Of a stretch of 64,000 nt of DNA, positions 22,977 through 33,840 are shown in pieces. A program made the translations under genes and the position numbers. The stretch comes from Isoetes taiwanensis (Eukaryota > Streptophyta > Lycopodiopsida > Isoetales > Isoetaceae): the NCBI GenBank assembly GCA_021234155.1, contig JAJEKV010000168.1, positions 861,352 through 925,351 on the forward strand, in the 5' to 3' direction. The notes under the pieces were generated by a model. It was not told the DNA's origin. It ran no database searches and saw only the letters and a list, made by a program, of their open reading frames with translations. How positions within the stretch are numbered: position 1 is the first letter of the stretch; each line of letters opens with the position of its first letter.

Positions 22977-23872
22977 TGGAGTTTAGCACTTCTGGTAACA
23001 GGCCCATTTTCCCTTGGGGTATAGACCTTCTTTTTTCTTTTACCAGTTAGTGGCAAAGGAGTGACAAAGGATTGTTCACCATTTTTTCCTTCACCCTCAC
23101 TGTCTTCTTCATCATCCCAAAATCTTCCTGACAGTCTAGATGTGGGATCCTTTAATTCTTTTAACTGTGCAGCTGGTGTCTTAAACACTTCAATTTCTCC
23201 CCCAGTTTTTTCTACCAACTCTTGGCCAGAAGGGCTTAGAAGTCTACTAACCTGCTCACAACAGGTTCCCTGGCCTACTGGAGTTACAAGCCTTTGGGGC
23301 TGATTCCCCAATTCTTGGCCAACTGGACTTATAGGTCTACCTGTGTGAGCAGTATCAGTTGCTTGGCCTTCTGGAATTACAGGCCATTGGTCATGATCAT
23401 TGTCTGGGCCATTAGTTTCTGGTTGAGGTAGCAGTTGAAGTGGATCCTTTGTTATTGCCTCTCCCCCTTCATGAGGTAAGGAACCCATTGAAGCAGTCTC
23501 TGTCACCAATTCCCCAGCCTTTTTAGGAAAAAGTTCCATAACAGGAAGAGGGCTATCACCTATTTGAGGCTCCAGAGAGGAGACCTTAGGCGAACTAGGT
23601 TCACCTTTCTCCTTATAATCAGACAACTCCTCAGAGGAGGAATAATCTCGGGGAGAAATTGACTCTCTTATCCTGATGGATAAGGATCTGCCTTCCTCAG
23701 GTACTTTGTCCTCCAAAATCCCTTTCCCTTTGGAGTCGGGGTTGTTTAGCACTTTAACCTTCGAAGAGTCTTCCAGAAACTGAACTTTCTTCTTCCATTC
23801 ACTTCTCCAATCTTGCTTTTTCTTTCTCCTTTTCCTCTCTAATTCTTTGTTTTCTTCTTTTCCTTTTCTCAC
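22973..23872 (-). CDS. LINE ORF1 distal frame, hydrophilic C-terminal region
   Basis: The frame is 299 codons long, overlaps the 3' end of ORF1 at 23869-23872, and begins at GTG rather than ATG. It is probably the rest of ORF1 after a frame change: a very basic start (KERKRRKKKQDWRSEWKKK) follows the zinc knuckle, then an acidic, Pro/Ser-rich, low-complexity region with a recurring SPxGQE-type motif. It ends in TGA that overlaps the ORF2 ATG (ATGA). No catalytic domain is seen. I cannot tell whether the ORF1 break is a mutation or programmed frameshifting. Confidence 0.6.
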   Translation of the reverse strand: MRKGKEENKELERKRRKKKQDWRSEWKKKVQFLEDSSKVKVLNNPDSKGKGILEDKVPEEGRSLSIRIRESISPRDYSSSEELSDYKEKGEPSSPKVSSLEPQIGDSPLPVMELFPKKAGELVTETASMGSLPHEGGEAITKDPLQLLPQPETNGPDNDHDQWPVIPEGQATDTAHTGRPISPVGQELGNQPQRLVTPVGQGTCCEQVSRLLSPSGQELVEKTGGEIEVFKTPAAQLKELKDPTSRLSGRFWDDEEDSEGEGKNGEQSFVTPLPLTGKRKKKVYTPRENGPVTRSAKLQ

Positions 23873-24981
23873 TGCCTATTCCTATTCTGCCTGTCTGTTT
23901 TTCCCTTGTTCGACGTGATCCAAATTCCCTCTTTCTGTTTCCCAGCATTTTGCTCTTGGATTTTCTTCCCTCCTTGACATACTTTCCCACCATGCAGTCT
24001 AATGCCACATGCTGAACACGGCTGGGGAAGACCCTGCCAGGTAAGTTTCAGGGTTTTGGGATTACCGAAGTAGTCCACAAAATTGATGGCATCTGGGATT
24101 GGCTTGAGGAGATCAATTTGTGCCCAAACTTTAGGTGCCTTATCTTGAGAAATTTTCCAGCTTATGATGTTTCCGGTCTGCTGGAATAAAGTAAGCAAAG
24201 ATTGCTCATTCCAGTACATTGGATTGAGACCCTGCAGTGAGGTCCATGCCCGATGAAAGAGTTCAGAGAAATTTTGGGGGTCGAAAGAAGGGTACCATTT
24301 CTGGAAGAAAAATTGGGTGTTGGCCTTGGAAATGGCCCCCTGTTTTAGGAGGAGGGTAGCTGTTTGACTGTTTCCACATTCAATCATAAAGAAAGGGAAG
24401 TCTATCCAATATATACTGTTAATTACAACCCCCTGTTCCATCCTCTCTATTTCCCCTTTAATATATTGTAACCTGACTCCTTCATGACGGATGCAACCTA
24501 TCAGACCTCGAGACTTAAGGAATCTAAGCTTACTTTCAACAGCTGCATTTCTAAGTGGCTTACCAACGAAAACTGGCTCTTTCTCTGTCAGAAGCTCTTT
24601 CCGCACATCTTCCTGCACCTGATTCGCGTACTCCAGTATTTGGTTGACTGTTTCCTTCTGCCTCTGCAATGTCCCGACTCCAGATGATCGCCTGGTGTTC
24701 ACCATGTCCGTGATCGAGGTAAGAAAGTCTCCAAATGCGACAAACTCTTTCACTTTCTCGCCCTTTTCGATCGCAGCCAGATGACTAGTGATTTCACGGA
24801 TTTGGGCGTGCCCTTTTTTACTCAAGGTACGGATCAAATCTATCAGCTCTTCAGTATTCTGGTCAATATTCCCATCAGTCACTGTTATCCCTTTTCCCTT
24901 TAAGTTCACCTCTTTTTGCACACTTTCCGAGGCCTGTCCCACCTGACCTAACTGTCCCGACTGTTGCTTGCACCCAGACAT
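23869..24981 (-). CDS. LINE ORF1 (DUF4283-like, CCHC zinc knuckle)
   Basis: The ORF has 370 codons starting MSGCKQQSG. Residues ~30-140 are helical and charged. The middle (LRFLKSRGLIGCIRHEG through WISQDKAPKVWAQI-like blocks) resembles the DUF4283 domain of plant L1 ORF1 proteins. The C terminus carries CSACGIRLHGGKVC, which fits the CX2CX4HX4C zinc knuckle. Family knowledge: this is the RNA-binding chaperone that packages LINE RNA. The frame is intact to the TGA at 23869, just after the knuckle, and basic sequence continues in another frame. Confidence 0.8.
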   Translation of the reverse strand: MSGCKQQSGQLGQVGQASESVQKEVNLKGKGITVTDGNIDQNTEELIDLIRTLSKKGHAQIREITSHLAAIEKGEKVKEFVAFGDFLTSITDMVNTRRSSGVGTLQRQKETVNQILEYANQVQEDVRKELLTEKEPVFVGKPLRNAAVESKLRFLKSRGLIGCIRHEGVRLQYIKGEIERMEQGVVINSIYWIDFPFFMIECGNSQTATLLLKQGAISKANTQFFFQKWYPSFDPQNFSELFHRAWTSLQGLNPMYWNEQSLLTLFQQTGNIISWKISQDKAPKVWAQIDLLKPIPDAINFVDYFGNPKTLKLTWQGLPQPCSACGIRLHGGKVCQGGKKIQEQNAGKQKEGIWITSNKGKTDRQNRNRQ

Positions 24982-25469
24982 TCTTAACCCCTATGCCCTA
25001 CCACAAAAAAGCTGATTTTTTTTATTATTTTCCAATCTTTCTTTTAATCTTTCCTAATCAGTCACTATTACCACCCCTGATCTAACTGTAAACTCTCACC
25101 ACTATCTTACTGTCAACCCAAGAACAATGTGTGTGAAAAATTCCTGCTGCAGTAGCGTTCATATCACCTACAAACTCCCCCAGCCAAGATTCAAGAAGAA
25201 GCACCTCTGATTGTGGTACCACAGAGAAGATTGGGGTAAACAGTTCTTCAGGAAAGAATCGGTTGTGCACCAAGCTTTCCCAAAGACTAGCACTGTCCCC
25301 CTCGAGCCATCCACAAGAAAATCTTTCTCCTTGGATCAAGACCGTGAAGAATTTCATGGTTTAGGGTATAGTGAACGCTGCTCTCCCACCTGCGCTCCCG
25401 CCTGCGCTCCCGCCATTGTTCGATTCACACCAAAAGAGAGAGAGATTTCTCAACATCTACTAAAGTCTC

Positions 25470-25483
25470 CAATTCTGTATCTT
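25470..25483. repeat. LINE target-site duplication, right copy
   Basis: CAATTCTGTATCTT, identical to 18629-18642, marks the 5' end of the LINE. Confidence 0.9.
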
Positions 25484-26640
25484 CAGTCTCTGCATTCTAG
25501 GAGGTTCTTGATGTTGTTCAGGAAAATATATGCATGCCACTCCACGATGATTGGGGATAGGCTTGTGATGCCCATCCCTATTGGAGCAGCTAGGCGAGGT
25601 GCCCATTTATATGCTTCAAACTGTTCTTCTTTCTCTGCTTCCTCCTATTCTTGATTAGAGTCCACATTGATTAAGTCTTTGACCACCTCTTCTTTGTCTC
25701 TGGTTGCTTCCTCGTCTTCCATCACTGGGCTCTAGTATTCTGGAAGCATACATTCGTCTATCCTAGAATCTAAGGTCTCAATGTTGAAGGATTGGATAGA
25801 TGGCTCTCCTTCCATATTCTGGCCTCTACAGGTCAAGAAGATGGCTAACGAAGCATTCTAATAAAAGTACCATTTGTTTTTACATTCATTGTCATATAGT
25901 TCGGCATATACAGGGTTTTTATTTAACAAGACCTTGGAAATGTTTGGTATTTATTGTAAGGCTACTTGCAAGGAGGATTTGAGTACAAAGTATTCTTGGT
26001 AACTCCTGTACACATATTCTAGCTCCACATGCCATGTACTTTTGTACTCCTGTACTTGGGTCCCTTGGGGATTAAGATGAAGTTAAATAAAAATTTGATG
26101 ACATATTCTAGCTCCACATGATGTGTCAAACCTAAGATGCATGTCCTCGGGCATGCATTTGACACGCTTGGCATGGAGAGCGCATGCTTGGGAGTCTTCA
26201 AAGTGTGGCACCACTTCCATCTCTATGGCTTTCTGCAGTGAGCATCATATACTCGCTTTATCTTGTCCATTTCCACCATTATTTCGTGGACAAGCCTCTA
26301 AAATCTCACCCCAGGATCAGAAAGTTGGCACTTGGATAGTAGTGTTGGATCTCCTTCAAGGCTTGGGCATAAATCGAGTCTCTTCTGCGTTAGCTTCTTC
26401 TGCACCTTTCGTGGATCCGATGGCAGCTTTAACTTCAATATGTAGACTTCTTTGGCACTCTCCGCTCCACGTACTTCTCCTTATGAGCATGGTAATGCTC
26501 ATAGTAGGCGTCGTACATCTTCTTGTACATCTTAGAGTGGGCCATTCTCTCCTAATACACCCTGTCGGCATTGAGGGTTTATACCTCTATACTCTTCTTA
26601 CCGCTCGTTTTCTTCATAGGTAGGGAAATGGCGGCGATGG
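25484..26640 (-). pseudogene. Decayed coding region, 5' part, split by the LINE
   Basis: Minus-strand peptides such as MAHSKMYKKMYDAYYEHYHA, MVEMDKIKRVYDAH and APIGMGITSLSPIIVEW appear in different frames with stops between them. The last one runs into the LINE insertion point and resumes at 18628 on the other side. The family is unrecognised and may be an old transposon protein. Confidence that this was coding is moderate, and that it still is, very low. Confidence 0.3.
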
Positions 26641-27448
26641 TGGTGGCTCAGACTCGTTCGAAAGTTGGATTGCAATAGTGTCGATATCGGCTGTGCTGCC
26701 GCATTTCTTTGCGGCGTCTGCTTCTGACAGCTCCGTTCTATCAGCAATATGGGGGATAATCTTTATAGGATTTGACGACCCTTCACTTGGGAGAACATCT
26801 AGAGTCCGACCCTCATCTGACTCAGTGTCAGATGATGAGAGCGGAGCATCTTCCCCTCTCGGCCCTTTATGACTATTCCTGTGGTCTTCGTCCTTTGTTT
26901 CTTTTCATTTTCGGCCTGTTTACAAATATTCCGGCTCGATTTGAGCTTATCTTAGTAATAAGCTGCACCCAAGCTTCTTGAGCTGCAACACAGCTCAATT
27001 CCAGTTTCTATAGCTTCACCCACTTCGATATTGCAACTCTCTGAAGCCAAGGATCGAGTTCCAAGCCCCTCTGCTGGCATCTATAAATTTCAGAATAGCT
27101 CATAGAGAAAATAATGGAATCCACATATTCTAGAGCCGGAAAATATAGCTACTATGTTTATGCTACCAATAGTTAATCATTTACGAACTGCTCATGATGG
27201 CGCTTAGGGTTTTAGCCCTGCTTTTTTGCTCATAACTCGGGATTTCGATGTCAGATTCAGATGTTCTTATGGAAAGCTTGTCGAACAAGCTTTTTGTTGG
27301 TGTATCTGTTTTAGTCGAAGGAATCCGCCTGACAATCCCCGCCCTTTTTTGGCGGTGCTAGGATTTGGCTGCAGTTTTCTTTTGGCCATAACTTCTGCAT
27401 CTGGTGGCAGTTTGGACTTGTTGGAAAGCTCTTTGAGCACTCCATCTA
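26641..27448. other. No supported gene
   Basis: Short frames only. The stretch at 27190-27448 has the pyrimidine-rich look of a 5' leader to the repeat-protein ORF that follows. Confidence 0.4.
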
Positions 27449-28246
27449 GTGGTGCTTAATCTTTTCAAAGATTGGTCTGTTGGGAAAGATTGTTCAGCTC
27501 TGAAACTTCGGCCCCCTCTCTTGGTGGAGATGACAAGATCCAGTCGTAGCCTGCCAAAACGTGCTTCTGGTGTTTCTACCATAGTTCATGGTGGAACTGA
27601 AAAAGAATATGCTACAGATTCTCCCAGAATAAGTGTATTTGATGCACACAAAATGGCTCGCGAGGGTGCTCTTTTGGCTCCTGAGAGTTTAGTTTCTTCG
27701 GTGCACCTCAATCCTTTAGCATTGCCCAATATATCTTCGAATGGTACGAGTGCGGCCGCCTCAATTGAGACAATAGCTTAATCTCTTTCCTCTTCTAAGT
27801 TACTTGCTCCAGTTTCAATTCCAATTGTAGTTGCCGCAACTCCAACGCACGTTGGAGGTTCCTCAGGTCAGGTGGTGGGCTCTGGCCAATTAGCGCCTCC
27901 AACACTCATTGGAGGTTCTGGGGTTCAGGCAAGACCCTCTTTGTCTGCTGAAGTTGTTGCTGGGCTACTAGCTCCTCCAACATAGGTTGGAAGTCCCTCA
28001 TGTCTGTTCAGACCTCATGTGCATATAGAGTGTTCCTCTGGACAGGCTGCACCTAATAGTGTTGCACAGGCGGCACCTCCAACACAGGTTGGAAGTTCCT
28101 TGGCGCGGACTACTCCTAGAGGTAGTGCTCGGATGGTGGTGCAACCTCCACAAACTGGTGTACCCGTAGGGCAAGTGGTACGTCCAACACATGTTGGAGG
28201 TTCCTCAGGGCAGGAGGAGTTTCCCCCTCTTATTGAGGATTTGTAA
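27449..28246 (+). pseudogene. Broken ORF with Pro-Thr-x-Val-Gly repeats
   Basis: One frame stays coding-like for 265 codons, interrupted by TAA at 27779-27781 and TAG at 27983-27985, and ends at TAA 28244-28246. After a basic Ser/Arg-rich start (MTRSSRSLPKRASG), the distal half repeats a motif of the type (A/R)PT(Q/H)VGGSSGQ about five times (near 27847, 27897, 27977, 28080 and 28188). It ends in EEFPPLIEDL. The repeat suggests a structural or low-complexity protein, perhaps a retroelement ORF1, but no domain confirms that. Confidence 0.45.
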
Positions 28247-30158
28247 AATAAGGGTGACAGTTGCTACTAATCGGGATAAGAAGGGTGCAGGTGGTGCATT
28301 CCCACATCCCAACTTCTCGAACATTGCCTGCATTTGCTTGTCTAATTGTACCACCATCAGCTTGTGTTTCATCAATGCCTCCTGTGCTTCACAAGGAGCA
28401 CGTCCATGAGCTTTTCTTTTTGCTACAACTGCCAAAATATTGCTTCTTTCAGATGCTCTTGTGCGTTACCATATGTCATCTTGTCCTCTCAGCAGCCATA
28501 GCTGCTGCTTGAATGGGTGTCAATCCTTTCATAATATGGCGATCATCTCCAAGGCAATGAAAGTTGGGGCATCAACATCCCTATCTGCAACCTTTTCTCA
28601 GCAGCAGCAAAGGCAAAAGTACTTCACAAACTAACAATAGAATGATTGTGAGAATGCCCACCAAATCATTTTCCAAATCCTCCAAAATCCTTTTGTAAAC
28701 CAGTAACACCTTTTGCAATAAGGCCTTCGCTTTCCTAAAACATACACTTCATCAAACTAGAAAGTGGTTGGCATGTTTGGCAACAAAGTTTAATTCCTCT
28801 TAAATTTGGATATCTTATTATTCTGACTCTACTCTCAACAATGTAACTGGTAACTCTATGGGAGATGGATTTTGAGTTAGAATAGCAACATCCGCATTCA
28901 CTAAGCCAACATCATTTTGTTGAAGAGGCAAAATCTGCCATACATTGGAAAGAAATTATGAAGGTAGCCATGTTTTCTGTAGCTTCTTTCTCAATTTTGA
29001 ATTCACTTCTCCCGCAAAACAAATTGTGACGACATGCAAAATCTTATAAAAAAAGGGGATTGTTTTCTCCTCCTACAAAATGAACATCAGAACACCAAGA
29101 AAACTAGTGCTCTCTGGACCATGCAGAAAAGTCACCTGCTGAAGGATGAAATTTAAAAGATTGCAATAAAAAGCATTGAGTTTGGAGCTTCACTTAATTA
29201 GTGACAATAATTAGGTTTGATTCCACCTGCTGGCATAACATAAGTCTATGTTCTTAAAGAGTTAGTTTGAGGAGGTAGTAGTCAATCCAATTAGTCTTTC
29301 AATGTTTTTCATATGTCTCTATTCTATTCTATTATACGGGGTGCTGCCATGTGGTATAATGTAAAAAATACTCTTTATCTATTCATCTATCCATCCATCC
29401 ATCCATCTATATATTGATTGGTATTTTTGTGATTTATGTTGAAGTGAGGATTGTTGAAATGTAAGGCACCTATACATTTAGACTTCTTGCATTGTTGTCT
29501 AGTGTAGGATGGCATTGAAACCTCATTTATTTACATGTTGTTTACAACATTGCAAGGTTTTGGTTGGTTGGAAATCATTGTTGATGTGGATGCTACAAAT
29601 GGATGAATGTTTCCCCATAGCAATACTTCAAGAGATAATCATTATGGGTTTCTTTTCTTAAGAAAAGTACAAGAACTATCCCTTCAAAGTTATTTGGTCT
29701 AGTCAATGCCGTAGCATGTTTGTTATCTTTGTTTTGTTGCGGGCTGGTCCAGAACTTTCCCTCCAAATTTGTTTGATCTAGCTAACACCGTAGCATGTTT
29801 TGTTGTTTTCGCTTTGTTGCCTTTGATGTTTAATTTTACTTTGTACGAGAACTATATTTAGTTTGTCCATCATCTAGTTCAAATAGAACTTGATATTTCT
29901 AACTCTTGTTGTTTGTCTGGAGGTGTTAGCAACTAGTAGAAAGAATACTCATGTAGGATACAAAATAAAACACTATGAATCATATTTCAAAGCAATGGCT
30001 AGCCCCTTGTTTTCCGACACGACTCACTTGAATCTGCACCTTCAGGTGGCTTATGCATGATATTATTTGGCCTGCAAATATTTTCAACTTCAAAACGTGG
30101 AGACATGCACCATATAATTGCGGGATCAATTTGTTGAAATGGTTAGGAAGCAAGCCAA
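28247..30158. other. Intergenic, no supported gene
   Basis: A minus-strand stretch at 28205-28435 (contains EALMKHKLMVVQLDKQMQAM) is helix-like and may be a transposon fragment. A short (ATCC)n microsatellite lies at about 29385-29410. The rest is AT-rich without coding signals. Confidence 0.45.
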
Positions 30159-30175
30159 TGGAATATCCATTTGTT
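30159..30175. repeat. Second LINE, target-site duplication, left copy
   Basis: TGGAATATCCATTTGTT is identical to 33796-33812 and adjoins the poly(T) at 30176-30188. Confidence 0.9.
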
Positions 30176-33100
30176 TTTGTTTTTTTTGAAGAACTGTGTC
30201 ATCAATATATTAAAAGAATGGTAATGTTACAAAGCAAGTGAGGAGAAAGGAGAACTGCCCCAAAGAGACAGCGATACCTCGACACTCCACAACAAACTCA
30301 CGTAAAAACCGCAACTCTATCACTGCACAAACCGACCATCACCATCTACAACACCCAAGAAGTCTCGGCAAATGGCAAACTTTCGCTTCTACTACTCTCG
30401 AACACCGTGAAGCTTTGAAATAACTTGTATCCGAAGTCGAGGAATCGAGAGGTCAGCAGTCGGGCCGAACCCCCTAAAAGATCCACAACCGCCGCTTCTT
30501 CCAAATCAGCCACACCAACCAAGCCACGCACGATGCAAGGCTTTGTCGCCGCAAGAGCGCCAAGCACCGATACACATGAAGCAAAGAATCACCGCCGGCT
30601 AGTCAATCTCACCCCAAACAGAGCCTAACCCAATCCCAGCAGCCCGCAAGTGAGGGCATAAAACCAAACAATGCTCCACAGCCTCACGATGAAGGCCACA
30701 ACAAGGGCGAGAGGGGCTCACACCGCCTAAACCGACTCACAAGGGCATTCACCACGATACAACGGTGCACCACCACCGCCACGTAAGCACCCTAACCTTT
30801 GGTGGGGAAGTGAGCTCCATGTCCACGCCCAAACCGAAGCCATCGAGAACCCTAAGCCGCAGAGACCATTTGCCTGAAGGGGCAAAGTGTCATGAATAGC
30901 CGCGACCGGGAAGAAGACCGCATTAAAAGCAAGAAGACACAACATCCGGATCACCACATCATCCCAGGGACTATAGGTATGTGTAGCGTATCACTCCCAC
31001 CACGTGTTCCCGATAGCCCTGGCCATCGCCAGCGGTAAAGCGAAGCTCGAAAGAACTCCCATGAAGCTAAATGACCACCCCAATACCAATCCTCCAAGGT
31101 GAGCACAACAGCTCGCCTCCAACAGTGCTCCGATCCGAGCATGCACATGGCGCCAAGGGCAAGTGCGCAGGGGGTAGAGGAACCCACAAGAAAGGAGAAG
31201 AGTGGTGATAAACCGAGGCATAGTCTAGCCGGGAGGAGCACACGCACATGATCCCAAGCCCGCAAAGACTCGGTGGAGAAAAGGGGATGCATGCGGAAAG
31301 CTTGAGACCATACAACAAAGGCTCGTGACAACTCCACATGCACGTGACGGCTTCCCAAACGCCACACAATGGCTAAGAGATCGAACAAATACCAAGACCA
31401 GAGAAGATGCACCCTCCCGCAATAATGATCCAACAAACTTTAACACCTTACTATGCAAAATACCAAATCTAGAATGGCCAAGCCCCCATCCTCCCCATGG
31501 AGACACTTCCACCAAGCCACTTTTAACAACCGCCCTTCATCATCCCCGCCCCACACAAAATTTCGAACAATCTTATCCAAAGCCTGTATCTTACCCTCAG
31601 GAGCTAGCATCGCAGATGCTGTATACACATGAGTGCTACAAAGTACTGACTTGGCAATAGTGATCCTACCCGCCATGGACAACTTGCTACCCTTTCACCA
31701 ATTGAGGTGTTTTACGCAACCCCCTAGCAAAATCTCATCCCACACCCTCCCCATGGAAACATCCCTCCAAAGGGAATACCCAACAACTTAGTACACACAC
31801 ATTACCCGGAAGCACCTTCCAAGGGAATAGAGCCGACAAGGGGAGGCGAGTCACTGGGCCCATAATGCGGAGCACTTACCCCAATTCAAGAATGCCCGAG
31901 GCCAAGGAGAAAGTATCCAACAAACCCTTCACATTCCGCAAATTCCTCTCTTCTGCCACCAAGAAGAGGAAAGTGTCATCGAAACCGGTTAATAATCTGC
32001 TGGCTCCATCCACCACTCCCTCCTCCATTGCAAAAAAAACAATCGAGACAAAGGCTCCGCCACAATCGTGAAACAAAAACGGCCAAAGGGCATCCCCGAC
32101 GCACCCTCCTCGCCTAAGGAGAAGAAGGCGAGGGTTCACCGCACACCACCGTGAGTCTCGTGGCCGACCTATGCGCCTTCATGATCGTCTCTCAGAAGCG
32201 TGGACCACAACCCAACGCTAACATCATGGCGCATAAGAACTCCTAATGGACACTATCGTAAGCTTTGGCAAAGTCAAGCTTAAGATAGGCAATGCCTTTG
32301 ACCTGTTCTTCTCGCCCAATAAAGGCCCTCATAAGCTCGCGGCAACATTAGTCAAAATGTTCCTCCCGTGGACAAACCCGTGATCGCACCTTACTAATGG
32401 AAGAAGTCAACACCGGCTTCAACTTCTTCGCCAGTGGCTTTCGCAATAATCTTATACAATGAGGACAACAAGGAGATAGGTCTCCAATCATTAATACTAG
32501 AAGGTCGCTTAACCTTAGGAATCAAGGAAATGCATGCGATTCAAGATCCTATCCATTTGAGAAGACCGCAAGAACTCAAGATACACCCGGTACACCGACT
32601 CACCAGCCCACTCCCAATAAGTCCGAAAAGAACTCCACGTGGATGCCATCCAGCCCAGGACATTTATCCTTGGCCATGCACATACATGCCGCTAAATCCT
32701 CTCTGGAGCTCCTTCTCCAAGCTCTCACGCCGGAGAGGCAATAGATGGCTTAACAGCCCCCAAAACAAGCTCCCCGTGATCTCCCGCCATAGGGAAGAGG
32801 CGCTTTTGTGCAAAAAACCCCGAAATGGGCATGCACATACCTCTGCAAATCAGCGGGATCCTCCAAAGTCCGCCCATCGCAAAGCAAGGGATGCCATAGA
32901 TGCCGTGATATCGCCACGCCTAGCCGCTCTAAAGAACACCGACGAACTTGTGTCCCCTCCTTCAACCAGGTAAGGGTCGCCTTCACATCGCGTGCCTCCC
33001 ACTTTAACCTGCTCCAGAGCAACAATACGCCGCAACACCGCATTCTCCCTAATGCCATCGAAGGTCGCGCCGAATCCTCTCCAACTCCCCGATAGAGACC

Positions 33101-33795
33101 ATGCAACTCCCCGCCGCTCCTCGCCGCACATGCCGCCTACCAAAGATCTTGGCAAAACGCTTCACCCTAGCCAACGCAGTCACCATTCCGACATACCCTT
33201 CAGAGATGAAAAGGTATCAAGCCACAACTCCCAGCACCGGGCCGAGAAATCCAGCGACGCCGTAGCCGGGTGTTCAAACTAACACCGCCCTAGAGGGCCG
33301 AGAGGCAATCGCACCGACCGACAAAACCCGAGGGTAATGATCGAAATAGAGGTAGACAGTAATGTTACTCCCAAGCAGAAGAGGGCACACCATCCAAAGG
33401 CACATGGGGAAGCATAACACCGATCATGCCTAGCATACTGTCCCCGCACTAATCAATCGCCTATTACAATAGGTGAAAGACAAGTCCCCAGGGACCTCAA
33501 CCAATGCCAAATCCTGCAACAAGCGAGACCACTGGTCCCTCTCAAACCCATGCACAACCTCGAAATTCCGTAACTGTGAGCGATCTTCTACTCGCTTCTA
33601 CCATATTGAAGTCCCCTAACAACAACCAAGCACCCGCAACCCACCAAGGGCTCGCAGACTTATTCGACTGTGGGTCCATAAAGCACCCCCAACCGAGAAG
33701 GCTGATTAGGGGCATAAACATTAACAATCCCCCACTCTTGCCCTCCCTCCAACCACTTAATTATTGCCCACCGACCAAACCTGTCTGCTACAGAG
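30176..33795 (-). mobile_element. 5'-truncated LINE, decayed
   Basis: The element is about 3.6 kb between 17-bp duplications, with its poly(A) tail at the low-coordinate end. Reading on the minus strand it begins inside the endonuclease (GIVNVYAPNQPSR, then LLLGDFNMVEASRRS near 33600). Fragments of reverse transcriptase and its distal part follow (for example MAGRITIAKSVLCSTHVYT and IVRNFVWGGDDEG at about 31680-31560). Frames change often and no long ORF survives. It is clearly more GC-rich than its surroundings and belongs to a different subfamily from the 18.6-25.5 kb LINE. Confidence 0.85.
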
Positions 33796-33840
33796 TGGAA
33801 TATCCATTTGTTCTATCAGGAATATCCATTTGTTCTATCA
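33796..33840. repeat. LINE target-site duplication, right copy, and 22-bp tandem duplication
   Basis: 33796-33812 is the right copy of the 17-bp duplication. It overlaps a 22-bp unit (GGAATATCCATTTGTTCTATCA) present twice head-to-tail at 33797-33818 and 33819-33840, so the target site itself was locally duplicated. Confidence 0.85.

Larger units (their letters stand above)
18643..25469 (-). mobile_element. Full-length plant L1-type LINE
   Basis: The element is about 6.8 kb, flanked by the 14-bp duplication CAATTCTGTATCTT (18629-18642 and 25470-25483), with its poly(A) tail at the low-coordinate end. Reading 5' to 3' on the minus strand: a 488-nt 5' untranslated region, ORF1 with a DUF4283-like region and a CCHC knuckle, a second ORF1-like frame, ORF2 with endonuclease, reverse transcriptase and zf-RVT, a 3' frame of unknown function, and a 3' untranslated region. 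It was inserted by target-primed reverse transcription into an already coding-like region. At least six frame breaks in ORF2 show it is no longer autonomous, but the intact ends mean the full structure is preserved. Confidence 0.92.
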
